Shown: in pieces, positions 40,458-47,070 of the stretch | How positions within the stretch are numbered: the first letter of the stretch is position 1 | Layout of the letters: every line of letters starts with the position of its first letter | From: Mucilaginibacter inviolabilis | Lineage (GTDB): Bacteria; Bacteroidota; Bacteroidia; Sphingobacteriales; Sphingobacteriaceae | NCBI RefSeq assembly: GCF_011089895.1 | Contig: NZ_JAANAT010000004.1 | Coordinates: forward strand, 558,001-622,000 | Reading direction: 5' to 3' | Length of the DNA: 64,000 bases | Notes under the pieces: generated by a model | Databases searched by the model: none | Seen by the model: only the letters and a program-made list of their open reading frames with translations | Told to the model about the DNA's origin: nothing | Translations under genes and position numbers: made by a program

Positions 40458-40476
40458 TTTCCCCTCTGTATGTGAT

Positions 40477-41463
40477 TTATAATTTTAATTTCAGCAGTTT
40501 ATCTGCGTTACCATGCGCTATTTTAGCCACTTGTTGATCCGGAAGCTCAATAGCGTTTAAAAATTCAATACCCATTTCGTTGGTGCTAAAGGGATAATCA
40601 ATAGAAAACATCAAATTATCAATGCCAAAAGTATCCAGGGCAATTTTTAACGGCGGCTGTGTAAAGAAACCGCTGGTGGTAATATGAACCTGCTGATGAA
40701 AAGTATCGGTAAGCGTACGCTGGTTGGCACCTCCATTACCGGGTTTAAATGCCCGCTCAGACCTGACCATCATCATCGGTAACATTTCGCCCATATGGCC
40801 AATGATGAGTTTTAATTTGGGATACTGATCGAAAATTCCGGAATAGAGCAGGCGTAAAACATGCAGGGCGGTTTCTGAGTGCCATCCCCAGCCGTAACAG
40901 GCCAATGCTTCGGCCATACCCGAATGGGTAGGTAAACCACTATAGTAAATATCTGCTACCCCTTTTGGCGGCAGGCCTGGGTGAAGATAAATGGGTACAT
41001 CCAGCTTTTCGGCCCGTTCAAATATGGGTGCAAATTCAGGCTGGTCTAAAAACTTATCCTGTGTTAGTCCCCTGATCATAGCGCCACGAAAGTGGTATTC
41101 AGTCACCGCGCGTTCCAATTCGTCGGCCGCAGCTATAGGGGCTGTCATAGGCAGGTGTGCAAAGACCGTAAACCGATGCTCAAAACCAGCTATTCTTTGA
41201 GCAATTAAGTCATTGTACTGCCGTGCAAAAGCTGGGCCTTCCTCTGAGCTTAACAAATTGGCGCCCGAGCTATCTACAGAGAGCACCTGCATGGTAATGC
41301 CATTGGCATCCATTGATTGTAATCGTTCACCGGTAATATCGGCCAGTTTTGGTATAAGCTGCTGCATCCGTTCTGATTGGCCAAAACCACCCAAAGCGTC
41401 TTTGGGTATTTGAGCCGCCATTTCCGGGAAAGAGATATGTTCTTCCAGTGTTACTATTCGCAT
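40477..41463 (-). CDS. Amidohydrolase-family decarboxylase (gamma-resorcylate/ACMSD type)
   Basis: A 328-residue amidohydrolase_2 protein. The E-x-H opening (E7-E8-H9), H161 in YLHPG, H223 and E226 in GHMGEMLP and D289 in SIDYPF match metal-ligand and catalytic positions of non-oxidative decarboxylases such as gamma-resorcylate, 2,3-dihydroxybenzoate and ACMSD enzymes. It probably decarboxylates an aromatic or enol acid. It sits between two SDR genes on the same strand (98 and 40 nt gaps), so a small aromatic-acid pathway is possible. Confidence 0.83.
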   Translation of the reverse strand: MRIVTLEEHISFPEMAAQIPKDALGGFGQSERMQQLIPKLADITGERLQSMDANGITMQVLSVDSSGANLLSSEEGPAFARQYNDLIAQRIAGFEHRFTVFAHLPMTAPIAAADELERAVTEYHFRGAMIRGLTQDKFLDQPEFAPIFERAEKLDVPIYLHPGLPPKGVADIYYSGLPTHSGMAEALACYGWGWHSETALHVLRLLYSGIFDQYPKLKLIIGHMGEMLPMMMVRSERAFKPGNGGANQRTLTDTFHQQVHITTSGFFTQPPLKIALDTFGIDNLMFSIDYPFSTNEMGIEFLNAIELPDQQVAKIAHGNADKLLKLKL

Positions 41464-41503
41464 GTTAAATTGATATATAGGTTAAAGGAGATTTTTACAT
41501 GAG

Positions 41504-42229
41504 TTACCAGGCTACTTCACCCTCATCCCTGAAGAATTTTCCTGTGATATCCGTGTGAGCTTGTGTAGCCAGTTTTACGATTGGTACTGCGCCTTGTTCC
41601 ACCGTTTTTGTACCCTGAAATTGGTTAAGATCTGTAGCTGTATGGCCAGGGGTAACGCTGTTAACCACAACTCCGGCATCACGAAGCTCATTGGCCAGCA
41701 TGATGGTAAAAGCGTTTAACGCTGTTTTAGAAGAACCATAAGCGTGGAATTTATCCCGACCCAGGTTTCTATTTGGGCTGCTATGCCCGGCGAGCGAACC
41801 AACTTCGCTGGAAACATTGATAATGGATGGTTGGCTGGACTTTCTCAGCAATGGCAGAAATTCCTGGGTGGTTTGTATAGCGCCAAAAAAATTAACGTCA
41901 AATATTGCCCGCAGGTTTTCCAGTTTGCATTCAGAGAAATTTTGAGGCTGATCGCCGGCAATAGCAGCGTTATTGATCAAAATATCTAAAGAGCTGATTT
42001 TACTCTCCAGGGTCTGTCTGGCCTGGCGTACAGAGTTAATATCTGCCACGTCAATTACAATAGTTTCCACATTGTTTATACCCAGATCATTCAATTTTTG
42101 TATAGCTTCCAGTCCGAGTTTTTTATCCCTGCTGCCTAAATATACAAAGTAGTTAAACTGTGCCAGTTGCCTGGCGGTTTCAAAACCGATTCCTTTGTTG
42201 GCCCCGGTGATTAATACTGTTTTCATCAT
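41504..42229 (-). CDS. Short-chain dehydrogenase/reductase (2)
   Basis: A 241-residue SDR: TGANKGIG cofactor loop (about 8-15), NNAA (about 84-87), Y-x-x-x-K in YGSSK (about 153-157), and PGHTATDL after the active site. The N/K pattern of the glycine loop and the PGH-T-DL segment resemble carbonyl-reductase-like members that use NADPH. The frame extends to an ATG at 42283; the MMKTVLITG start (42229) fits the family. Upstream of the amidohydrolase and on the same strand, so probably co-transcribed. Confidence 0.85.
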   Translation of the reverse strand: MMKTVLITGANKGIGFETARQLAQFNYFVYLGSRDKKLGLEAIQKLNDLGINNVETIVIDVADINSVRQARQTLESKISSLDILINNAAIAGDQPQNFSECKLENLRAIFDVNFFGAIQTTQEFLPLLRKSSQPSIINVSSEVGSLAGHSSPNRNLGRDKFHAYGSSKTALNAFTIMLANELRDAGVVVNSVTPGHTATDLNQFQGTKTVEQGAVPIVKLATQAHTDITGKFFRDEGEVAW

Positions 42230-42290
42230 GATATTATTGACTGATGTTTTGAGTCTTTTAAGTTGAAAAAGAATCTCTTGCATTTAGTGA

Positions 42291-42497
42291 ATGGACGTTA
42301 AATACATCAACGCAAAGAAACACACTCCTGTTTTAAGCAGCAATGCACCAATGTTGGTAGTTATAGGACTATTTGTGGGTATGCTTTTTTTGTTGGGCCG
42401 TTTCGGGACGCTTAAGGTAGCTGGAGCATTTTGTATGGACACTTATTTAACCATAAAAGGAATTTATCATAAAGATGTTTCTACTTTTGCAAGATGA
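42291..42497 (+). CDS. Possible small membrane protein (weak)
   Basis: A 68-residue frame with ATG at 42291 and one hydrophobic helix (about 21-40). Its stop overlaps the start of the next small gene (ATGA at 42494-42497), which favours translation coupling, but it also spans the region where the divergent SDR promoter must lie. I recognise no family. It could be spurious. Confidence 0.3.
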   Translation: MDVKYINAKKHTPVLSSNAPMLVVIGLFVGMLFLLGRFGTLKVAGAFCMDTYLTIKGIYHKDVSTFAR

Positions 42498-42715
42498 CCG
42501 ATCAGGAACTAATAGACTATTTTGAAAAAGCAACATTGCCCCAAACTCTCAGGATCGACAGGGCGATCACACAATTCGACGTTAAGGATGCCGTAGAAAG
42601 AAATTTAGCGGCAGTAAAAACTGAAGATAAAGGCGGACATGCCAAACACAGGCTTGTTCAAATCATGAATGCCCTCGAAAACCCTTATGCGGGTCCTGAA
42701 ATACCTCGCTATTAA
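42494..42715 (+). CDS. Small cytoplasmic protein (DUF6965-like), 73 residues
   Basis: A 73-residue soluble protein, MTDQELIDYFEKATLPQTLRIDRA opening, then FDVKDAVERNLAAVK and a short basic C-terminal segment. It resembles a family of short proteins common in Sphingobacteriaceae that I recall as DUF6965; function unknown. TACTTTTG, an exact -7 consensus, lies 5 nt upstream. It is followed at once by a strong palindromic terminator whose first base belongs to the stop codon. Confidence 0.7.
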   Translation: MTDQELIDYFEKATLPQTLRIDRAITQFDVKDAVERNLAAVKTEDKGGHAKHRLVQIMNALENPYAGPEIPRY

Positions 42716-42744
42716 AAAAGGAGCATTTTAAAATGCTCCTTTTT
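42715..42744. terminator. 30-bp palindromic terminator
   Basis: The perfect palindrome with core GGAGCATTTTAAAATGCTCC is flanked by A5 and T5. The last base of the preceding TAA stop is its first base. Works in both directions by sequence. Confidence 0.85.
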
Positions 42745-42859
42745 CGTTTCCTCGGGATCTCTTTCAAAAGACCCAGGGGGCGAAAAGGTAATTCGATAAA
42801 GCTATTTAGTAGTGCGCCGATAACACCGATCACAAGCTGAAGAGCGGTGATTTCAATTG

Positions 42860-43777
42860 TTAATTTTTGAATGAAGCTCTGAACTCCAGAGGCGATAGCT
42901 GTGTTTTCGCTTTAAACAGTCGGCTAAATGATTGCAAATGTTCAAATCCTAATTCATAAGCGATCTCGCTTATGGAAAGGTCGCTGGTGGATATTCTTTC
43001 TTTAGCCTTTTCAACCAGCTTTTCGTGGATATAGTGCTGAGTGTTTTGCCCCGTATGCATCCTGAGTAAGCTGCTTAAGTATTTGGGGGTGATATGAAGC
43101 CTGGCGGCAACATCATTAACCGTTGGCAAACCTTTAATGGCCGGTTGCCCGCTGCTTAAATAAGCATTCAATACTTTTTCCAGGCGATCAAGTATTTTAT
43201 GGTTAGCCTTTTCGCGTGTAATGAACTGGCGGTTATAGAACCTCTCGGCATAATTGAGTAAGCTTTCCAACTGTGATATAATGATCTGCTTGCTGAATTT
43301 ATCAATATTAGCGTGCGTTTCGCTGTAGATATTTTGAACGATACTGATGATAATCTCCTCTTCTTTTTCAGAAAGAAATAAAGATTCGTTTACAGCATAA
43401 TCCCAAAACTCATATCTTTTTATGGCATGAGCTAATGGCGTACCCCATAGAAAATCGGGATGGACGATTAAATACCATCCCGATTGCTTTACTTCAACGT
43501 CTTTTTCCACGGTAAGGCTTGTTACCTGACCGGGCGATACGAATGATATGATCCCCTCATTAAAATCATAAGGTTGCTGTCCATATTTTAATTTGAGATC
43601 CTGGGCACCTGTAACCCGCTTAATAGCTATGCAGTAAAAATCGCAAAAAGAGGTCAGCGTATCACCGCTGCGCATCATTCTGGCAACATCTACCTTAATT
43701 ACACTGATGAGCGGATGTTCGGGTTTTGGCAGTTGCCAGGCCTGGAACCATTCGCTAATAGTTTTATAATGCACCAT
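42860..43777 (-). CDS. AraC-family transcriptional regulator (2)
   Basis: A 305-residue AraC protein, paralogous to the regulator at 38602: similar opening (WQLPKPEHPLISVIKVDV against the other's WPISENPLLSLITCVDV), cupin-like N-terminus, and C-terminal HTH pair (PTVNDVAARLHITPKYLSSLLRMHTGQNTQHYIHEKL and LSISEIAYELGFEHLQSFSRLFKAKTQLSP). The frame runs further upstream into the ADH gene, but ATG 43777 lies 5 nt after the ADH stop. Second gene of an operon with the ADH. Confidence 0.9.
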   Translation of the reverse strand: MVHYKTISEWFQAWQLPKPEHPLISVIKVDVARMMRSGDTLTSFCDFYCIAIKRVTGAQDLKLKYGQQPYDFNEGIISFVSPGQVTSLTVEKDVEVKQSGWYLIVHPDFLWGTPLAHAIKRYEFWDYAVNESLFLSEKEEEIIISIVQNIYSETHANIDKFSKQIIISQLESLLNYAERFYNRQFITREKANHKILDRLEKVLNAYLSSGQPAIKGLPTVNDVAARLHITPKYLSSLLRMHTGQNTQHYIHEKLVEKAKERISTSDLSISEIAYELGFEHLQSFSRLFKAKTQLSPLEFRASFKN

Positions 43778-43781
43778 ATGT

Positions 43782-44750
43782 TTAATCTTCTTTACGAATT
43801 TCAAGTACAATTTTCCCGCGTACATGTTTCGTTTCACTATCGCGATGTGCCTCGGCTGCCTGCTCCCATATATAAATCTTACTCACAATAGGTTTTACTT
43901 TGCCCGCGTCAATCAATTTTGCCACTTCGGTGAAGCAATGCTGGTGATTGATATCAACACCCGCCATAGACACTGTTGCATTTTTTCTGGCCAATAATCC
44001 CTTAAACTCTTCGTTAGGCCACACGCCATGTGTACATACAAAGATACCCCCTTCTTTCAAAACCGGAACAGATCTCAGGCGCAATGCTTCATCAACAGTA
44101 GTGGTAGGGGTAGCATTGAATACAATATCCATATCGCTTACAACATCTTCAAATTTTTGGGTATTATAGTCAATCACTTCGTCGGCGCCCAAAGCTTTTA
44201 AAAAATCGGCATTATGCGCCGATGCCGTGCCAATAACATAAGCTCCATAGGCTTTAGCAAACTGTAATGCCAGGTTGCCAATACCTCCTGCTGCACCATG
44301 GATCAATACACGCTGACCAGGCCCAACTTTCGCCTTCTCTACCATACCGCTCCAGGCCATACGTGCGCACGCGGGTAACGAGGCGGCTTCGTTAAAGTTG
44401 ATTGTTTGTGGCATAAGGGCGAATTGGTTGGCTTTTGCTGCAATATATTCGGCGTAACTGCCATCTAAATAATTGGGGACACCATACACGCGGTCGCCTT
44501 TTTTAAACTCAACTACATCGCTTCCAATCTCTTCTACAATTCCTGCCGCATCAATACCTAATCCTATTGGCAATTTCAACAATGGTTTTAAACCTTCGTT
44601 TCCACCCTGGCGTATAATGTAATCTGCCGGGTTTACACTGGCGGCGTAAACTTTTACCAGGATTTCATCTGCTGCAGGCAGCAGGTGTTCAACCTCCACA
44701 ATTTTCATTACTTCGGGTCCGCCAAACTCATCAATTCTGATTGCTTTCAT
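43782..44750 (-). CDS. MDR-family NADPH quinone/alkenal reductase (zinc-free ADH)
   Basis: A 322-residue medium-chain dehydrogenase: MKAIRIDEFGGPEVMKI opening, GIDAAGIVEEIGSDV (about 77-91), nucleotide-binding VLIHGAAGGIGNLALQFAKAYG (about 147-168). The catalytic-zinc Cys/His ligands of true alcohol dehydrogenases are absent, so it is a quinone-oxidoreductase-like enzyme reducing quinones or enals. ATG 44750 is chosen over a longer frame. First gene of the operon with AraC (2). Confidence 0.88.
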   Translation of the reverse strand: MKAIRIDEFGGPEVMKIVEVEHLLPAADEILVKVYAASVNPADYIIRQGGNEGLKPLLKLPIGLGIDAAGIVEEIGSDVVEFKKGDRVYGVPNYLDGSYAEYIAAKANQFALMPQTINFNEAASLPACARMAWSGMVEKAKVGPGQRVLIHGAAGGIGNLALQFAKAYGAYVIGTASAHNADFLKALGADEVIDYNTQKFEDVVSDMDIVFNATPTTTVDEALRLRSVPVLKEGGIFVCTHGVWPNEEFKGLLARKNATVSMAGVDINHQHCFTEVAKLIDAGKVKPIVSKIYIWEQAAEAHRDSETKHVRGKIVLEIRKED

Positions 44751-44764
44751 AATTTCTTTTTTTA

Positions 44765-44820
44765 CAAAGGTCTGCAGCAGCTTGTTGTTAAATTTAACCA
44801 AAATGCCCTTTGTTTTAACC
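44765..44820 (-). promoter_or_regulatory. ADH-AraC (2) promoter with 21-bp-spaced direct repeats
   Basis: On the minus strand a -7-like GACCTTTG (44772-44765, 7 of 8) lies 15 nt before the ADH ATG. Upstream, GGTTAAA occurs twice, at 44799-44793 and 44820-44814, exactly 21 bp apart. This is the same architecture as at the SDR (1) and PEBP promoters but with a different word. Confidence 0.5.
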
Positions 44821-44858
44821 GAAGCGGCGGCTTTGCAATAAAAATGAAATTAGTACTC

Positions 44859-44951
44859 CGCTACCGCAAGCGTCCCGCTTGTGGAACGTATGCAGCGTAT
44901 GAACAGCATTCACTTAGCATGATGACCACAAGCGGGACGCTTGCGGTAGCG
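44859..44951. repeat. 26-bp perfect inverted repeat with 41-nt loop
   Basis: Arms 44859-44884 and 44926-44951 are perfectly inverted (GC-rich, core CAAGCGTCCCGCTTG). The loop contains CGTATG twice. It sits between the ADH promoter and the DinB gene. Similar GC-rich elements are scattered in related genomes (recollection). No T-run, so a simple terminator is unlikely; a mobile or REP-like unit or an attenuator is possible. Confidence 0.75.
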
Positions 44952-44974
44952 AGGGGGAGGGTTTCCATATCAGG

Positions 44975-45475
44975 CTAATTGAGGTATGTCAAATAATACG
45001 TTGCTAGGTCGATCGAAGACATTTGGGTGAAGCCTACCTGCCGCAATAACGTTACCAACTGCCCGCGGTGATAGGTTGAGTGATTTAAAATATGTGCAAA
45101 AGTTTGCCAGTATAGCAATTGTCCTGATCCACCCCTGGGATAAACAAAAGTTACGGGAGTGCTATAATACTCTTCCGGGCAATTTTTAATAAAATCATAC
45201 ACTCCGGCAGAAGCAGTTTTCCACGTGTTGATCAGTTCGGTTTTAGAGCCCCCGAAGTGAGAAGATAGGTAGATTGGGTTTGGAGCTTTTGTCCAGAAAT
45301 CGATCCATATTTTTTCTGCGCTGGCAATATGGATTACGGTTTGCATAACACTGCCGAAACTGCTGGTGAGTAGTTGTTCCCACTGCTCATTGCTTAGCTC
45401 GTAAAGCCAGGCCATAGCTTTATTATTCGCCCAGCTGTTGTAAGCTGCTAAGGCCGTAAAATATTGTTGGGTCAT
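44975..45475 (-). CDS. DinB-family protein
   Basis: A 166-residue four-helix-bundle protein of the DinB/YfiT superfamily. The metal-site histidines appear in MQTVIHIASAEKIW (H48 area) and HILNHSTYHRGQLVTLLRQVGF (about 127-149, H127, H131 and H135 region). The superfamily contains metal-dependent thiol S-transferases (bacillithiol or mycothiol) and proteins of unknown role. It is third in an apparent operon with PEBP and AraC (3), 5 nt downstream of the latter. Confidence 0.85.
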   Translation of the reverse strand: MTQQYFTALAAYNSWANNKAMAWLYELSNEQWEQLLTSSFGSVMQTVIHIASAEKIWIDFWTKAPNPIYLSSHFGGSKTELINTWKTASAGVYDFIKNCPEEYYSTPVTFVYPRGGSGQLLYWQTFAHILNHSTYHRGQLVTLLRQVGFTQMSSIDLATYYLTYLN

Positions 45476-45480
45476 TTTTT

Positions 45481-46302
45481 TTAAATGTTTAATTGATACT
45501 GTTTGGGCGTAATGCCATGTACCTGTTTAAAGGATTGGATAAAACTGGATAAGTTTTCGTAACCGAGCTCATAGTATATCTCGCTAGGTTTTTGATTTCC
45601 CCGCTTAAGCAGTTGAGCAGCTTTCTCCATCCTTTTTTTTAGTAACCATTTGCTGGGCGAAGTGCCATAAATCCTGGCAAAACGTCGTTTAAAAGTGGAT
45701 AGGCTTGTATTACATAGGAAGGCCAGATCCTCGACACTCACCGGGTGGTCGATATTAGCGTTGACCGCCTGTCTCACGATGATATCGTCGGCTGTTTCGT
45801 GGCTTACCGCACGGAGTTTTTGTAATTGCCCCGGATAATTTTCTCCGAGATAAAGCAAAAGCTCATGCAGTTTTAATAGCTGCATATTTGCCGAAATGCT
45901 TTGATTATTTGCGAGCATATGTTCCAGGGAACTGATGAAATTTTGAAGAAAGGCATCCTGTTTAAAGCGTAGTATAGATTCTTCCTGTATTTCACTAGAC
46001 GGAATATGCAGCACGTTTGGCTGCCTGATGAAAAAGTCGGCCAGTAGCTGGTTATCAAAGAAAATCAGAATACTGCGATAATAACCGCCATCCGCTGCAA
46101 TTTTTTCGCTCATGAGGCAATTGCCGGCAGCCATCAGCAGAAACTCACCCGGTATAATACTCACTGTTGAGCCTGCATAATAAACAGTCTTCTCGCCTTC
46201 CAGCAGGAAACTGAAAAGATTTTGCTGCAGAGTGATCCGGTTTTTAATACTGGCCCCTTCAGCTTGATAGCTAAAGATGGATATCGGTTCTGCTTGTTTC
46301 AT
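45481..46302 (-). CDS. AraC-family transcriptional regulator (3)
   Basis: A 273-residue AraC regulator: N-terminal cupin-like domain (about 20-110, with YYAGSTVSIIPGEFLLMAAGNCLM) and C-terminal double HTH (VSVEDLAFLCNTSLSTFKRRFARIYGTSPSKWLLKKR and KPSEIYYELGYENLSSFIQSFKQVHGITP, about 183-267). It belongs to a different subgroup from the other two AraC proteins in this window. Between PEBP (11 nt upstream) and DinB (5 nt downstream). Confidence 0.9.
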   Translation of the reverse strand: MKQAEPISIFSYQAEGASIKNRITLQQNLFSFLLEGEKTVYYAGSTVSIIPGEFLLMAAGNCLMSEKIAADGGYYRSILIFFDNQLLADFFIRQPNVLHIPSSEIQEESILRFKQDAFLQNFISSLEHMLANNQSISANMQLLKLHELLLYLGENYPGQLQKLRAVSHETADDIIVRQAVNANIDHPVSVEDLAFLCNTSLSTFKRRFARIYGTSPSKWLLKKRMEKAAQLLKRGNQKPSEIYYELGYENLSSFIQSFKQVHGITPKQYQLNI

Positions 46303-46313
46303 CTTAAGCTAAT

Positions 46314-46805
46314 TTAGTGCTTTTGCCCATAAACCAGCAAAGAGGCTTTAGCTAAAGTAGCAAAGTGCAGGTTGAACCCTACGAATGCTGGTGTGGCATT
46401 ACTATCCAGTTGTAGATTGGTGTTTAAAGCATACACCGTGATTTGATACCGGTGCGCGGGGCCTTCGGGAGGAGCTGCACCAACATAACCCGGAGTACCC
46501 ATGTCTGTGTTGCTTTGTATAACACCTTCTGGCAATAGGTTTTTTGCAGGATCGCCGGCACCGGATGGCACTTCGTTTATATGAGCGGGAATATTGAATA
46601 CTACCCAATGCCAGAAACCACTCCCTGTTGGCGCGTCCAGATCTTGTATGGTCAGGGCGAAAGCTTTTGTTTCTTTCGGCGGGTTCTCCCAATAAAGTTG
46701 GGGCGACAGATTTTGTCCTGTAAAGCCCATACCATTGGCATATTGTTCCGGAGCTAACTGTCCGCCCAAGTCGTTACTTTTCAAAGTGAATGTTGTTGTC
46801 GTCAT
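46314..46805 (-). CDS. PEBP-family (YbhB/YbcL, Raf-kinase-inhibitor-like) protein
   Basis: A 163-residue phosphatidylethanolamine-binding-like protein with family segments LSPQLYWENPPKETKAFALTIQDLDAPTGSGFWHWVVFNIPA (about 32-73) and GAAPPEGPAHRYQITVYAL (about 108-126). The D-x-D-A-P and H-W residues line the ligand pocket. Bacterial members have no agreed function. First gene of the PEBP-AraC (3)-DinB operon. Confidence 0.9.
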   Translation of the reverse strand: MTTTTFTLKSNDLGGQLAPEQYANGMGFTGQNLSPQLYWENPPKETKAFALTIQDLDAPTGSGFWHWVVFNIPAHINEVPSGAGDPAKNLLPEGVIQSNTDMGTPGYVGAAPPEGPAHRYQITVYALNTNLQLDSNATPAFVGFNLHFATLAKASLLVYGQKH

Positions 46806-46827
46806 TTTCGTGTTTGATCTGATAGGT

Positions 46828-46895
46828 CAAAGGTAGACTGTTAATTTCAGGTGATTAATAGATTAACGTTCAAAAAGTATCGCTAAACGTTCAAA
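46828..46895 (-). promoter_or_regulatory. PEBP operon promoter with 21-bp-spaced direct repeats
   Basis: The minus-strand -7 box TACCTTTG (46835-46828) is an exact consensus match; no -33 TTTG is present at normal spacing. Upstream are two exact AACGTTCAAA words (46865-46874 and 46886-46895), starts 21 bp apart. An activator bound there could replace the missing -33 element. AraC (3), encoded in the same operon, is the obvious candidate. Confidence 0.65.
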
Positions 46896-47001
46896 TTTTA
46901 CTCTGTAATTCCAGTAAATATAGTGTGAATTGAAAGAGGGGACTTTCCTCAAAATGACAGCCACTACCGGTCCATGATTGAGAAATACGTGGCAACAAAA
47001 A

Positions 47002-47024
47002 AGAGACGCATGAAATGCGTCTCT
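47002..47024 (-). terminator. Intrinsic terminator of lysS
   Basis: Perfect 10-bp arms AGAGACGCAT/ATGCGTCTCT with a 3-nt loop; on the minus strand it is followed by a run of six T. It lies 47 nt after the lysS stop codon. Confidence 0.9.
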
Positions 47025-47070
47025 ACAAAGAATCGTGTTGATCCTAAAATCCCTTAATCAAGGTTCAGAA

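Noticed and set aside
44859..44951. Rho-independent terminator for the DinB or ADH transcript
   Set aside because: The hairpin has a 41-nt loop and no T-run on either strand, so a simple terminator is unlikely.
37795..46805. Genomic island or prophage
   Set aside because: The block has accessory-type genes but no integrase, tRNA target, transposase or attachment repeats, and its base composition looks like that of the surroundings.
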